From Apis mellifera (taxonomy: Eukaryota; Arthropoda; Insecta; Hymenoptera; Apidae), in assembly GCF_003254395.2 (NCBI RefSeq), contig NC_037649.1, positions 3,443,032 to 3,507,031 of the forward strand: a stretch of 64,000 nucleotides of DNA, given 5' to 3'. The notes under the pieces were generated by a model. It was not told where the DNA came from and did not search any database. It saw only the letters and a list, made by a program, of their open reading frames with translations. The position numbers and the translations under genes were made by a program. Positions 25,421-37,206 of the stretch are shown piece by piece (position 1 is the stretch's first letter; every line of letters starts with the position of its first letter).

Positions 25421-28400
25421 AAAGAATGGTTGTATTTTTCGTGGCAACTAGATGTCAAAAATAATGTAAAATAATGTATATATATAATGATATATATATG
25501 TAGAATTCATAAATATACGCATATTTAAATCAATTTGTTATATTTCCAATTTATCAAAGTATAAAAATCAAAATATAAAAAAATGAATGAGAAGTTGATG
25601 ATTAAAATCAGAAATTAAAAATTATCTGCTAATCTACTTGATTTCATTGATTTCATATGTAAACTATTGATAGATTTAATATTTGTAATTTTCAAAAGAG
25701 TTTTTTAAATTTATAAAAATAAGTTATGAAATTCAAATATCTTGAAAATGTAGAACTTATAAATAAATAAAACTTTATGAGATTTAATAATTATGAATAT
25801 CAATTTTATTATTATAAATAAAAAGTATGGTCGAATAATATATCAAATGAGTAGGATATCATTCCTTATGAAAAGTTATAGAAATATATATTTTCATTCA
25901 AAGTTTTTTATTCAGGAAAATTATTAATTAATTTTCGATTAGATATGAATGAATTATTAATAAGAGGATATTTTAAATGAAAAAATTTTAAATAAAAATG
26001 AATAGAATAGAATAAAATAAAATTTTATTGTTTAAATTTTTATTGTTTTTTTTAAAAAATCAAAATTGAACGTATATCAGTTAAATTATATAATTGACAA
26101 TTTCTAAAATTTGTATTTTAGAATTAAATTATGTATATAATTTTATTTAAAATTAATTTTTAAACAAAATAAAATTAATTCCACATTTTTTGTTTATTTT
26201 AAACATAGTTTTTAAATATATTTCTTATTATTCAATTCTTATTAATAATTTATTCATAATTTATTCAAATTGAGAATTATCCAATTTCATATAAAAAGTT
26301 AAAAAATTTTCAAATTTGATTTTCTCAAAAACGAAACTTTGACGATAAAATTTTATACTATTTTTTTTTTTATTTTATTTTTTTATAAGAAATCACTTGT
26401 TTGCTAAATATATTGTTTGATCGCATTCTATATATTATTAATTTTTAACTTTAATTTTTTTTATGATTTTAAACTAATTTTTAGCTTTGCTATTATATAT
26501 TAATTTTGAAAATTAATTTTATACTATTATATTATTCTATTATTCTATTATAATATATATAAAAGGAAATTATATATTATACAAAAGAATTATAAATCCT
26601 TTGTTCGCAATTTTATAATTAAAATATGTCTTCTCTCATACTTTATCTGGATAATATAAATTATGATTATGAGAAATTATTCATATTTTTATTTTAAAAC
26701 TATATAGGATAATAATTTATGTGAATTACTTTTGGAAAATTAATTCTAGAAATTAAAATAAAACAAAAATTAATATAGAACATGAAGTGTAATAGAAGAA
26801 ATGTCAATTGATACTTTTTGATTGAGTTATAAGCAATCGAAGTTTACATTAGATAAAGTAATATGAAAGTAAGCTCTATCTTCATCACATTGCTGTAGAT
26901 ATTTCTACACGATAGTAGAATGCCGTATTTTTACTATTAATGAGGATAATAGTAAAAATAAAAAATAGTAAGGTTGAATGAGATAGAAAGAACATTGTTT
27001 ATTGAATCTTGGTTATCGAGAATCACATAATAGAAATAACTTTGTTTTCTATTATAGGCGCAAAAATGCTATTGAAACATTTTTGTATTAATTTTTGTTT
27101 ATTTTTTAGTCTTTAGAATCAATTCTTTTAAAACGTTTCACGAATATAATATTCGTATAATAGAAAAAATTGTTGAAAATGAATCCTTAATAATATATTT
27201 CACTATAATTTCATTGAAGTTAATAAAGAGGTAATTTTTCGATAAATTATCTTTAAAAATAAGTGTAAAATTATTTATAATATTTATATATTTATATTTT
27301 TATTTAAGTGATATAATAAAATTGTTAAAATATAATAAAATTGTTATGCTAAAATATTTTTAGTTTACAGTCTAGTATTTGGATCAATATTGATCAAGAA
27401 TATGGAGTATCAAAATTTATCATATAAAGAATAAAATTTATTTTATTCATGAATAAAATAGATATCAGAGATATCTGTTTAAAATATTATATTTTTTATA
27501 ATAATGATGTTACATAGTAGTATCTATTATTGTAATTGGTCACTAATAATAACAATAAATATAATTTTTAATATTTAATAAACTGAGATTACAAAGAAAA
27601 TAATCTACCTATATATCTATGCAAAAAAATATTGAACAAAAAAATTGAATTGCTTTAAAAAAATTATCAAATGTATAGTGATTCAATTTATATATATATA
27701 ATTATGAATAAATTTATGTAATTAATAATATAAATAATATAAATATAATTCGTAATATTATAATTTTAATTTAATTCTCAAATCACCGAAAACTGGTCAT
27801 TTTTTACTCATATTTTTTACTCATATTGAATTGTAAATATTAAATTTTATTTACATCGTCAAAAGAATATAAAATGGTTTAAAAGTGTCCCTATTAAAAG
27901 TGTCTCTTGATTGAATATAGATTAATTATAAAAATGATCTATATTTATGAACTTCGATATTCATTGATGAGTTGTTTTAATGATAAGTTTTCCATTGACT
28001 CTATAATTTCTCTAATCGATGCTATTTTAAATACTAAACTTTTGACTACTTTTTTTATTCAAAAAATTTACAGATATCTTTATTTAATATCGCCATTTTA
28101 AATCTATTCTACATATTTACATTATTAATTCAATTAATTATGTTAATTTTAATATATTGTTATTAAAAAAACTAAAAAACATGCTGTATGCTTATTTTAC
28201 TGTATACTATTATTTTATTGTATATTATTTATATTATAATTTTGTAAATAAATTATTAATACATTCGCTCTTATCAACAATGATGGTAAACTGCAAATAT
28301 TGCAAATAGTTTACGTAATATTTAATTACGTTTGCTATTATTGTTAAATATGTATTATCCATTGATAGTACTTTAATACTGATAATGAACGTGTCGAAAA

Positions 28401-28640
28401 ATGCAATATTTCTTTCTAATTATAAATGTGTATTGTTAATTTGATTCTTATCAATATATTATTGAAGCATTATCGACGGATGGTATAAGAGAAATCATAT
28501 TAATCGACAATGTTTCGACAGTAAAAGTAAAAACAAATGTATTAAAATATAATATGTTTTTTATAATTGAAAAATTAATTAAAAAATAATTTTAAAAAAA
28601 TCGATCAGCTCAAGATTCTAGATATCTTTCGTTCTATTTT
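25421..28640. other. AT-rich gene-free DNA
   Basis: No gene is seen. It contains a perfect 14-bp-stem hairpin near 26.93 kb (separate entry) and many short AT runs. Confidence 0.55.
26926..26960. repeat. Perfect 14-bp inverted repeat, 7-nt loop
   Basis: TATTTTTACTATTA at 26,926-26,939 is exactly complementary to TAATAGTAAAAATA at 26,947-26,960, with loop ATGAGGA. A smaller hairpin, TGTAGA with TCTACA, lies about 20-35 bp upstream. It is too short for a typical pre-miRNA and of unknown role. Confidence 0.9.
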
Positions 28641-29030
28641 GAAGACAAGATTAGATGAAAAAATTCGTTTCCATCGATAAATCTTTTATCGTCTCTTCGA
28701 TGATTTTCAATGAATTCTTGTTCGTTTATCATCGACCAGGAAACGCTCACAATTCGATTCAGTTACTTTCCAATAGAAATTTCATCTCGATAAGACCACT
28801 TTGTAACCACGGATTCGAATTGCGAATTCGCCTAGCCTGGTTCGGAGAAAGTGGTTGATTTTGTTGGAGGATTAATATTTTCAACAAGTTGTAATAACAA
28901 AATGAGTAATTCGATCGGATTAAATCGTGTTTTTCTTTCAAAATGACTAGTCCAATTTGTTTTCCTATTTTCTTTCCACGATTTTCACATAGTTCAATGT
29001 AATTTGCCAAAAAAACCGCTTTGTTTCTTT
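28641..29030. other. GC-elevated island, function unknown
   Basis: Frames are open on both strands (plus 28,655-28,858; minus 28,759-29,010). Neither has a recognisable domain. It includes the palindrome GCGAATTCGC near 28,822. It is a candidate exon or regulatory block with no decisive signal. Confidence 0.35.
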
Positions 29031-29039
29031 TAAATATTT

Positions 29040-29090
29040 ATAATATATATAATATATAATATATAATATAATATATAACAGTGCTTTCTT
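29040..29090. repeat. AT-rich simple repeat
   Basis: An irregular TATAATATA-type repeat between two more balanced islands. Confidence 0.8.
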
Positions 29091-29459
29091 AGTCGTAAAA
29101 ATTTACATTAGTAATAAAATACATAGATATATTTATTTACATTAATATTTTCCAATTTAAATTTTTTTATGATTTTTCAATTAATTAAGATTTGAAAATA
29201 AATTTTGAAATTTTAAAATATAAATAGAAGGCGAATTTTCATGTAAAAACATAAAACATAAAAATGAAAATATTTTTCTTTATAATATTAATTTTATTTC
29301 ATATAATCATTAAATATTATTTTATTAATTATATTCAAAAAATAAAGTTTTTGGTTACGATATAATGATTTGTGTTGTGCATGTCATTCAGCTTTGGAAA
29401 CTCTAACGAAACACATAAAGGTTGGTTTAACACAAGCATTTATAACTAGGTTATTTTTG

Positions 29460-29920
29460 AGAGAAAGTTTTTTAGCGATAAATCAGATACTCCAACATTT
29501 CTCCCTTTCTCTGCAGACGTTATAACATGTTATAAACCAGGGTTTCTGAAAGAAAATTCAGTAGCAATATGTGACATTCTTGATCACAGTTCTCACGCAG
29601 GAAATAGTTTCGAGATCTTCCGGGTTTCATGCCAAATATCACCTTCCATCAAGAACATTTGATAATATAACCGTCTACGTGTCCTTTGATTTCAAAAAAA
29701 GATAAAAATCAACAATCAAAGATACTGTGACGAGCGAATTGAATGAATCGAAAAGAAAGAACAATTCTAATCATCAAAAGAACAAGATCGATATTAACAT
29801 TACAACATTTAGTTTGCATTAACGAATTCATTATTTCAACGAGATTCAGCATCATTAAATTGAAATTGAATTGGAAGTATAACGACAATGTATAATCGGA
29901 ACATTCTCAACATTGTTTGG
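29460..29920. repeat. Diverged direct repeat, copy A
   Basis: This segment aligns with 35,545-36,030 in the same orientation. Shared blocks come in the same order: GCAGACG...TTATAAA, AGCAATATGTGACA, GTCCTTTGATTT, AATCATCAA(A/G)AGAACAAGATCGA and GAGATTCAGCATCATTAA. Substitutions and indels separate the blocks, so the duplication is old. No long open frame is conserved between copies, so a non-coding or mobile-element origin is likelier than a duplicated gene. Confidence 0.75.
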
Positions 29921-30780
29921 TTTTTCGAGCCAGATTTCCACAATCTTAACAATTGAAATCCAGTTTCTATCAGCATTCATTAATATTGATATACTGATAA
30001 CGACAACAACACTATCCATCATAATCATACTATCCAATACAATCCAGCGGTCAAAAAAAAAAAAAAATTGCTGTTAAATTCTATCAAATCTATGATAACG
30101 AGAATTGAAGAAATCTGCATACTGCAAGGACAAATCTAGGGGCTTCCAACAACTTGACATTAAGGAATCGACTTATTAACATCGGCCATTAACTTGAAAA
30201 TCTTCTCACACTTCACGGAGCAAGTCCATCACAATAATCTCCAGAATTGTCCACACAACGCAAATGAACCTACTTTTATTTATTATTATGTTATACTCGC
30301 CAATTTCTTAATTTTATTCCTAATTTCGTTCTCACAATGGCCTTCGAGAATAATTCGTTAAGAAACGCAGAGCAATTAAATCAAAATTAACTACGTTTAT
30401 GAAATTCGTTGAGTTGTATGAAGTATCGGAGAACACACGTCTTGATCAACTAAAATTATCACGAAAAAGAACTCGAACACATTCAAATCAATTCAAGAAA
30501 AATTATTAGGATTAATTCATCATCTGATGAAGTGAATTTGAAGCGCGGTTCAATGAAAAAAGAGATTCGAAGATAGATATTTAGAAATTTTTGAATGGTA
30601 ATCGCGATGGATATTGTAAGGAAAACCAAGAAAAGATTTAAAGGCAGAATCGATCGCGGTAACGACTCAAATATCATTTCTATCTCCATTCATATCGGAT
30701 TCCTAAATTAAATATCCGATGATGGATTCCTCTTTCGGCAGAAACTATATCACAAAATATACACAAAAACCCTAATTTCC
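29921..30780. other. GC-elevated island right of copy A
   Basis: The composition is more balanced than the flanks, with a polyA run at about 30,053-30,067. A minus-strand 68-codon frame (30,483-30,689) has a hydrophobic centre but no known domain, and a second at 29,855-30,037 overlaps copy A. I cannot assign a gene. Confidence 0.35.
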
Positions 30781-32218
30781 GCGACGCATAGTGGTTCGAA
30801 CAAATATATTAAAATGAATAAAATTCATTTTCAAATTTATAAAAAAATAATTGTTTCAATGTAATATATAATAATCATACATTAAAACTCTTATGCATTA
30901 AAATTTTTAATCCTCTTTTTAAACGTTTACAGATTAAACAAAATACATGTATATAAGCAGAGAACTAATCGATAATTGAGCAATCATATTTCAATAATTG
31001 AGAAATATTTTGTAAATTTATTAAGAAGCATTTAAATTTCAATTTTAAATATCATTTCTAAATTTCAATTAAAGGATATGACATCTCGAAATATCTATTT
31101 TAATTTAAATTATTATTAAGTTATAAATTATCAATAAGTTTCTTTTATTTTGCATTTTTTTTTTTGTAAATTAAATTTAAAGTTGAGTAATTATATTGAA
31201 TAATGATTTATCAATGATTTTTTTATATATTCCACGCAATAATTTGTAAAACTTTACAAAACTATACTATAATTAATTTTGTTTACGGCCGCTCATGATA
31301 TGTATAGGCGTAATCAAATGTTTGTCACTTAACAGATTTTTTAATATAGCTACTGATATTTATAGATTAATTCTAATCTATCTTATATTATAATATATGC
31401 ATTTCTATGATTATTTATTTATTATATTTTGAAGAAATAAGCAATAATAATATTTCTAACTTTAGTAAGCAATTTTTTTATTTCTTTCAATCTTTAAACG
31501 ATCGGTATATTTTTTTACAATGCTTTTTTCATTTTATAATTTTTAATTTGATTATTATTATTATGTTATTTCATTAAATTATCATTATTTATAGTTCCAT
31601 ATTTATGGCTCATATTTATCAGATAATTTATAGGATAGGATTCTCCTGAACATAGCAAAATTTTTTTTTTTAATAAGCATTTTTTTCTTAATCTGTTTCT
31701 TTAAAATATCATTTCCATTTTTCAAAATCCAGTTTATCGTATATTTATCAAATTTGAAAATTGAAATGCTTTCGAAGTTAATTGCTTAGAACTTCTATAA
31801 TTTTTTTGCTATATCTACCATGCAGATTTTTTTGTGCGATTACTCAAGAGTAACCAATGAAAATGGTTATCAAGTCATGGTAAACCAATGACTTGAAAAT
31901 TGTCACATTTTGCATTTTTTTTTTTCAATAGAATAGATTCGATTATTTCTCTTGTCAATTTGAAAATTGTTCAATTTATGTATTTTATTATTAAGTCATT
32001 GGATTCAGATTCAGATTTAAATTCAAATAGTGAATAAAACTAGCATATTTTTAATTGTATATTTCTATTTTTAATTATATTAATATTTTTAATTGTATAT
32101 TTTTAATGTTATAATGGATAATATATAAAAAATTATAATTTTGTTATATTTTTTTATATATTGATTATATACGATTATATATTGATTATATAATCGATAT
32201 AATTTCTTTTTTATTCTA
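30781..32218. other. AT-rich gene-free DNA up to the mariner insertion
   Basis: I see no gene or RNA. A GC spot at about 31,285-31,315 (ACGGCCGCTCATG) is isolated. Confidence 0.55.
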
Positions 32219-32221
32219 TGG

Positions 32222-32246
32222 GTTAGCAACTAAGTAATTGCGGATT
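32222..32246 (+). repeat. Mariner left terminal inverted repeat
   Basis: GTTAGCAACTAAGTAATTGC followed by GGATT mirrors the right end, with one mismatch (A for G) over this stretch. It would be the transposase binding site. Confidence 0.9.
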
Positions 32247-32397
32247 TCACTCATGGCTTCAGTTGAATTTTTAGGTTTGCTGGGGTAGTCCAAATGTAAA
32301 ACACATTTTGTTATTTGATAGTTGGAAATTCAGCTGTCAATCAGTAAAAAAAGTTTTTTGATCAGTTGCGTAGTTTTCGTTTGGCGTTCGTTGAAAA

Positions 32398-33447
32398 ATG
32401 GAAAATCAAAAGGAACATTATCGTCATATTTTGCTTTTTTATTTTCGCAAAGGGAAAAACGCATCGCAAGCTCACAAAAAGTTATGTGCTGTTTATGGCG
32501 ACGAAGCCTTAAAAGAACGGTAATGTCAAAATTGGTTTGACAAATTTCGTTCTGGTGATTTTTCACTCGAAGACGAAAAACACTCTGGTCGTCCAGTTGA
32601 AGTTGATGACAACCTAATCAAAGCAATAATCGATTCGGATCGTCACAGTACAACTCGTGAGATTGCAGAGAAGTTTCATGTATCACATACATGCATTGGA
32701 AACCACTTAAAACAACTTGGCTATGTTCAAAAACTCGATACATAGGTTCCTCACGAACTGAAAGAAAAGCATTTAACGCAACGCATTAACAGCTGCGATT
32801 TGCTAAAGAAACGTAATGAAAATGATCCATTTTTAAAACGACTGATAACTGGCGATGAAAAATGGGTTGTTTACAACAATATCAAGCGGAAAAGATCGTG
32901 GAGCAGGCCACATGAACCAGCTCAAACAACATCAAAAGCTGGTATTCATCAAAAGAATTTTGTTATCAGTTTGGTGGGATTACAAAGGAATTGTCTATTT
33001 TGAACTCTTACCACCCAACCGAACGATCAATTCTGTTGTCTACATTGAACAACTAACGAAATCTACATTGAACAACTAACGAAATTAAACAATGCAGTTG
33101 AAGAAAAGCGGCCCGAATTGACAAATCGAAAAGGTATATTGTATTCCATCATGACAATGCAAGGCCACACATCTTTGGTCACTCGGCAAAAATTATTGGA
33201 GCTTGATTAGGATGTTTTGCCATATCCACCATATAATCCTGACCTTGCACCATCTGATTACTTTTTGTTTCGATCTTTACAAAACTCCTTGAATGATAAA
33301 AATTTCAATAATAATGATGATATCAAATCGTACCTGATTCAGTTTTTTGCTAATAAAAACCAGAAGTTTTATGATCATGGAATTGTGATGCTGCCTGAAA
33401 GATGGCAAAAGGTCATTAATCAAAATGGGCAACACATTACAGAATAA
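32398..33447 (+). pseudogene. Mariner transposase pseudogene (D,D34D type)
   Basis: The frame opens at ATG 32,398 (MENQKEHYRHILLFYFRKGK...), giving the expected N-terminal helix-turn-helix region. Catalytic aspartates remain readable: TGDEKW (Asp at 32,854), HHDNARPH (Asp at 33,153) and PDLAPSDYFLF (Asp at 33,256). The last two are 34 residues apart once indels are allowed for. It ends NQNGQHITE and stop at 33,445. Breaks are TAA at 32,521, TAG at 32,743 (Trp position), a 2-base deletion near 32,956, a 23-bp duplication at 33,062, a 2-base insertion near 33,139, a 2-base deletion near 33,170 and TAG at 33,208 (Trp position). The usual family length is about 345-350 residues, which the original frame would fit. 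It cannot encode an active enzyme. Confidence 0.95.
33039..33084 (+). repeat. 23-bp tandem duplication inside the mariner
   Basis: TCTACATTGAACAACTAACG plus AAA occurs at 33,039-33,061 and again at 33,062-33,084. It shifts the transposase frame and must post-date the active element. Confidence 0.95.
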
Positions 33448-33482
33448 ATGAAAAAATTGTCTTTGATTTTCTAAAAACAATC

Positions 33483-33507
33483 CGCAATTACTTAGTTGCC
33501 AACTCAA
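33483..33507 (-). repeat. Mariner right terminal inverted repeat
   Basis: The reverse complement starts TTGAGTTGGCAACTAAGTAA and matches the left end. It is followed by the TA target duplication. Confidence 0.9.
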
Positions 33508-33509
33508 TA

Positions 33510-33849
33510 TATTAATGAAATGTTAATTTTATTATATTTTTAATTATTTTTTATACATTTTACATACATTTTTAATGAAATAATAAAAAATAATATTGTT
33601 TTCTAAAAATTAAATCTCTATATAAGCTCAAAATCTGAAAAAAATAATTTTCTATTTTTCGAATCACTATGCAACGCGCAAAAATTAATCCATTTAAAAT
33701 CTTGTCTAACAGAAAAAATTGGCGAAAAAATCAAGTCGTTGGAGACAATCGGGTCAAATTATGCAATCATTGTTCAAGAAATATTATACAATAATTCAAA
33801 TGTCATAATAAACAAACACGTGAAAGCTGAATAGGCTAATCGATCTAGT
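33510..33849. other. AT-rich flank right of the mariner
   Basis: AT-rich to about 33,660, then gradually more balanced. No feature is recognised. Confidence 0.5.
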
Positions 33850-35060
33850 CACGAATTGTAATGCTTGAAGAATCTTAATAAACGATTTCTCGAAGCATTT
33901 CCGATCTACGCGATAACGAGAAAGTTAGATGAGCGACAACGGATGGACGGAGAAAACATAGGGGACCGATTTTTCATCGAAAAAAATAGGTTTTTTCATA
34001 AAAAAAAACCTATTAGAAGTCATATGATATCGAGTTCAAGAAATTTCGAATCGACAACATATATTAATTCGATTTCCGCATAATTGTGGATTATGAAACA
34101 TAGAAATTATATTAAGTGTATACGTTCGCTGTTTTCTCTGCAAGAAAAATCATTTCACGTAATATTGTCAATGATTGATCGACTTAGACATAGAAAAAAG
34201 AATAGACTGGGTCAAAAAAAAAAAAAAAGAATTATGCGCGAATTGTCTCCAACACAATCACAACAATGCATCTCCAGATTAACAGAAAACATTATATATT
34301 ACTGCAAGAAAATTCTGGTATATACATTGATTATGATAATTTCTTTCGAGATGTGATAAGTATAATATCACTCAGATAATATGACAACCGCGAATTAAAA
34401 AAATTCTTAATTAATCGATCATGCAAATCAGCAAATCAATTGATTGTATTTTATCAAAATTACTGCACTTCAATATTTGGAAAATGAATAGTTAAATTCA
34501 TGAAATATCATTTAATTAATTCGCGTAGTAGTAAATTATTGTTATTGTCTTTCGAAAATCTGCTTTTCGTCTTAATTCAAATTGCTGCTCTCAACTCGCG
34601 TGCACTAATTTCTCACCTTTCAGATCTGACCACAGATTTGACCGCATTGATTGCGATAATTTTTTAATTAGCGAATTTTTAACGAATCACTATTTATCAC
34701 GATTTTTCGCAAATCTTGGACGAGCGTCAACAATCCAAAATTAAAACAATATTTTTAGAGGGATGGAGAATATCATAGGAATGATATTTGGACTAAGTAA
34801 TATTCCAGGATAGCGTCTTAATTGAAATTATGATCAAAGTTCAAGAGTGCATGAAATGGATGCATTGTCATCCTGGAAGCGGACGATGAAAACAGCACGT
34901 GGCGAATCCGTGAAATTATCGCATCTTTGACAGTGGAGCGATAATCATAGCGACATTTATTATCATGTAACGCAATATTATATATTTAGTAGCAATTAAG
35001 TCAATACGTCATCATCAGCACATTAAAACCATCTTATTTTCAAGTTTATATTACAAAATT
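33850..35060. other. GC-elevated region with no assignable gene
   Basis: Two consecutive plus frames (33,865-34,083 and 34,084-34,356) are open but rich in Lys, Arg and Ile, and match nothing known to me. They are separated only by one stop. It contains a perfect AATAGG hairpin at about 33,985-34,014 and mixed CpG-containing DNA at 34,560-34,960. It may be regulatory or exonic. Confidence 0.35.
33985..34014. repeat. Perfect 12-bp inverted repeat
   Basis: AATAGGTTTTTT (33,985-33,996) pairs with AAAAAACCTATT (34,003-34,014) around a 6-base loop. Confidence 0.9.
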
Positions 35061-35544
35061 ACAATATTATACATGTCTTTATTAATCATATTATATTATA
35101 CATGTATAACATTAATCGCACTGAAATACGTGCATTGCATTTTCATCGAAGGAAGCCGATTAAGAGAGGCGGTATGTTATGTTGCAACAACATGTTCATT
35201 TGGTTTTGAAACCTAAACGAGGTGCGTTAGTTGATTTATATTATCATTACAAGTATGAGCTATCGTGTGAAACGTGAATATGAGCCGCGCCACGAGAGAT
35301 GATAACATTGGTTGTCATCGAAATTAAATATATCAATTAAAATCTGATATCAAGGAGTATAAAGTTAACGTGTTGTCCTCTCGAGAATATTGTATTTTAT
35401 AATAGACGAGTTATCATTGTAAAAATAAATCTAAATTAATATTAAAGTTATGGATAGTATGTATAAATAAAGTTACAATGAAGGAACGAGATGACGAATG
35501 ATGAATAAAAAGCGAATACAATATATTTATATTAAAAGTGAAAA

Positions 35545-36030
35545 TTTTTAGAAAATTTTTAATGATAAACCTTCAAGATTTCTTCTTTTCTGCACTCAAT
35601 AGCCGCAGACGTGTTATAAATTAGAAATAGTTTCTGAAGGATAATATGAAAGCAATATGTGACACTCTTCTTGACCGTGGCCCTTATCCAGAACGAAGTC
35701 TCCGAGATATCGCGGTCTTTCATTTCAGACCCCCATCCCTTTCATCGAGAACGTTCAGCGATGGACATGTCAACATGTCCTTTGATTTTTCGAAAAGACA
35801 AAAATCAGAGATGTTGCATCCGAGAGACAAGTGAATTGAACTAACATCGAAAAGAGAGAAAAAAAAATTTAATCATCAAGAGAACAAGATCGAGAATATC
35901 TTCAAGCAGATTCATTCGACAGCAATACTCATTTCGTATCAACAGGCTATTATTATTTTAATGAGATTCAGCATCATTAAGTAGAAATGAAATCATCGGA
36001 ATGTAATGTTGACAAATATTCTCAATAATT
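35545..36030. repeat. Diverged direct repeat, copy B
   Basis: Partner of 29,460-29,920, about 6 kb away in the same orientation. This copy is GC-richer in its middle and has two overlapping 61-62-codon plus frames (35,646-35,834 and 35,659-35,844) that are not shared by copy A. Both frames are therefore probably chance. The block GTGACACTCTTCTTGACCGT corresponds to GTGACATTCTTGATCACAGT in copy A. Confidence 0.75.
35763..35780. promoter_or_regulatory. CATG palindrome resembling two p53-family half-sites
   Basis: GGACATGT CA ACATGTCC is a perfect 8-bp inverted repeat. Read as two adjacent RRRCWWGYYY decamers (35,763-35,782 register allowing overlap with flanks), it departs only at a few outer positions. 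The palindrome is absent from copy A. Binding is conjecture. Confidence 0.25.
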
Positions 36031-36060
36031 GGAAAAATTTCGAATAGTTTATCTGTAGAC

Positions 36061-36949
36061 GGTAAATATAACATTTTAGTTAGACATATAATATATAGAT
36101 TTATATCATTTTGTAGAAAATCTTTTTTTAATTCATTTTTTTCAAATAAAGAAATTTATTAAAAAATTATGAGAAATTTTTATAATATTATAATTTTATG
36201 TGATTAAATTTATATAAAATAAAATTTAATATTATTTTATAAATTCTATATTTAGCATATATTTTGAGTGTTATTATTATTAAAATATATATCGTGTTTT
36301 GTTTATATTTTGATTATATTTTTATGCATTAATTGATTATCTGAATTTGTTTTAGCATAAAAATTCATAATATAATTATAAGATATACTATTTGTAATAT
36401 TTGTAGATGTATTTGTAATATTTTATGAAATATTAATTTTTAGGATAATTATTTCTTAATTAAAATCCATTTAACATTTTTTTAAAATACTTTAAAAAAA
36501 AATTCATCTCATGGAAAGAATATAAAAAACTAAGTATAATATTATTCATATAATAAAATAAATTTTTCTTCTACAGAAATTTTCGTTTTTTTAATAATAT
36601 AAAAATAAAAAAAATATAGTCTGCAGTCAACTTTCCTTGTTCTGCCTACCAAGATGCAGGAATATTATCAGAAACGCATTGAAAAAACTATGTAATAACG
36701 TTAGAGTCAATACTTAATAAATCAGTATTGTACTTTCTATCTTATCAACCAAATAATTGTATATTAAAAACTAAGCTTTAGAAGAAAAAAATTTTATTTT
36801 ATATTTTTTTCTCATTATTTTTTCATGAGAACTCACCTTTTAGCATGTTATTAGATTGCACTTTTATATGTGGAAATTTATTCTTTGTTAAATACATGAG
36901 ATAATTCATTTCTCATTAAATACAAACTTTTATTTATAGATACCATTGA
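36061..36949. other. AT-rich gene-free DNA
   Basis: No gene is seen. A short more balanced spot lies at 36,620-36,680. Confidence 0.5.
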
Positions 36950-36981
36950 CACTCTCTTAAGACGTAGACGATAATTTGCTG

Positions 36982-36988
36982 TATAAAT
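36982..36988 (+). promoter_or_regulatory. Possible TATA box
   Basis: TATAAAT lies at the start of a GC-elevated island, about 220 bp before the candidate signal-peptide ATG. TATA motifs are common by chance in this DNA, so the support is only positional. Confidence 0.2.
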
Positions 36989-37180
36989 CAGATAGTAGTA
37001 TGTATATCTCCATAAAATTCACATTCGTTGATTGCAGAGATATATTCGAAAACATTTCGCGTTATCGAAATGCGTTAAATAAAAAAGGAATGTAAAGGAT
37101 GCTAAGGATCACTACAAGAAAGAAACAAGCGTGTCTACTCGCTTGAAAATCAAAGTTATCGACTTGAAGTGCACACAAAA

Positions 37181-37204
37181 GCTATTCTACAAGTTATTCT
37201 ACAA
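37181..37204 (+). repeat. 12-bp tandem repeat just before the candidate ATG
   Basis: GCTATTCTACAA is followed by GTTATTCTACAA, one mismatch, ending two bases before the ATG. If the exon is real, this is 5' UTR. Confidence 0.85.
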
Positions 37205-37206
37205 GC

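Larger units (their letters stand above)
32219..33507 (+). mobile_element. Near full-length mariner transposon, mellifera-type, inactive
   Basis: About 1,289 bp, flanked by TA at 32,217-32,218 and 33,508-33,509, the normal mariner target duplication. The left end GGGTTAGCAACTAAGTAATT and the right end, read in reverse complement as GAGTTGGCAACTAAGTAATT, form terminal inverted repeats of about 28 bp. The left one has lost one base at its tip and has one substitution. The interior carries a broken transposase. Length, ends and protein closely resemble the mellifera-subfamily mariners known from honey bee and other insects. That subfamily placement is from memory of the family, not from a search. 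Confidence 0.93.

Noticed and set aside
26926..26960. microRNA precursor
   Set aside because: The stem is only 14 bp and the sequence matches no insect miRNA I know.
32322..32540. 72-codon plus frame and its minus-strand overlap in the mariner
   Set aside because: Both are out of frame with the transposase that starts at 32,398. They are shadows.
33277..33507. Minus-strand 76-codon frame at the mariner right end
   Set aside because: Antisense of the transposase C-terminus and inverted repeat.
35646..35844. Two overlapping plus frames in duplicate copy B as a small protein gene
   Set aside because: Neither frame is kept in the diverged copy A, so coding is not supported.
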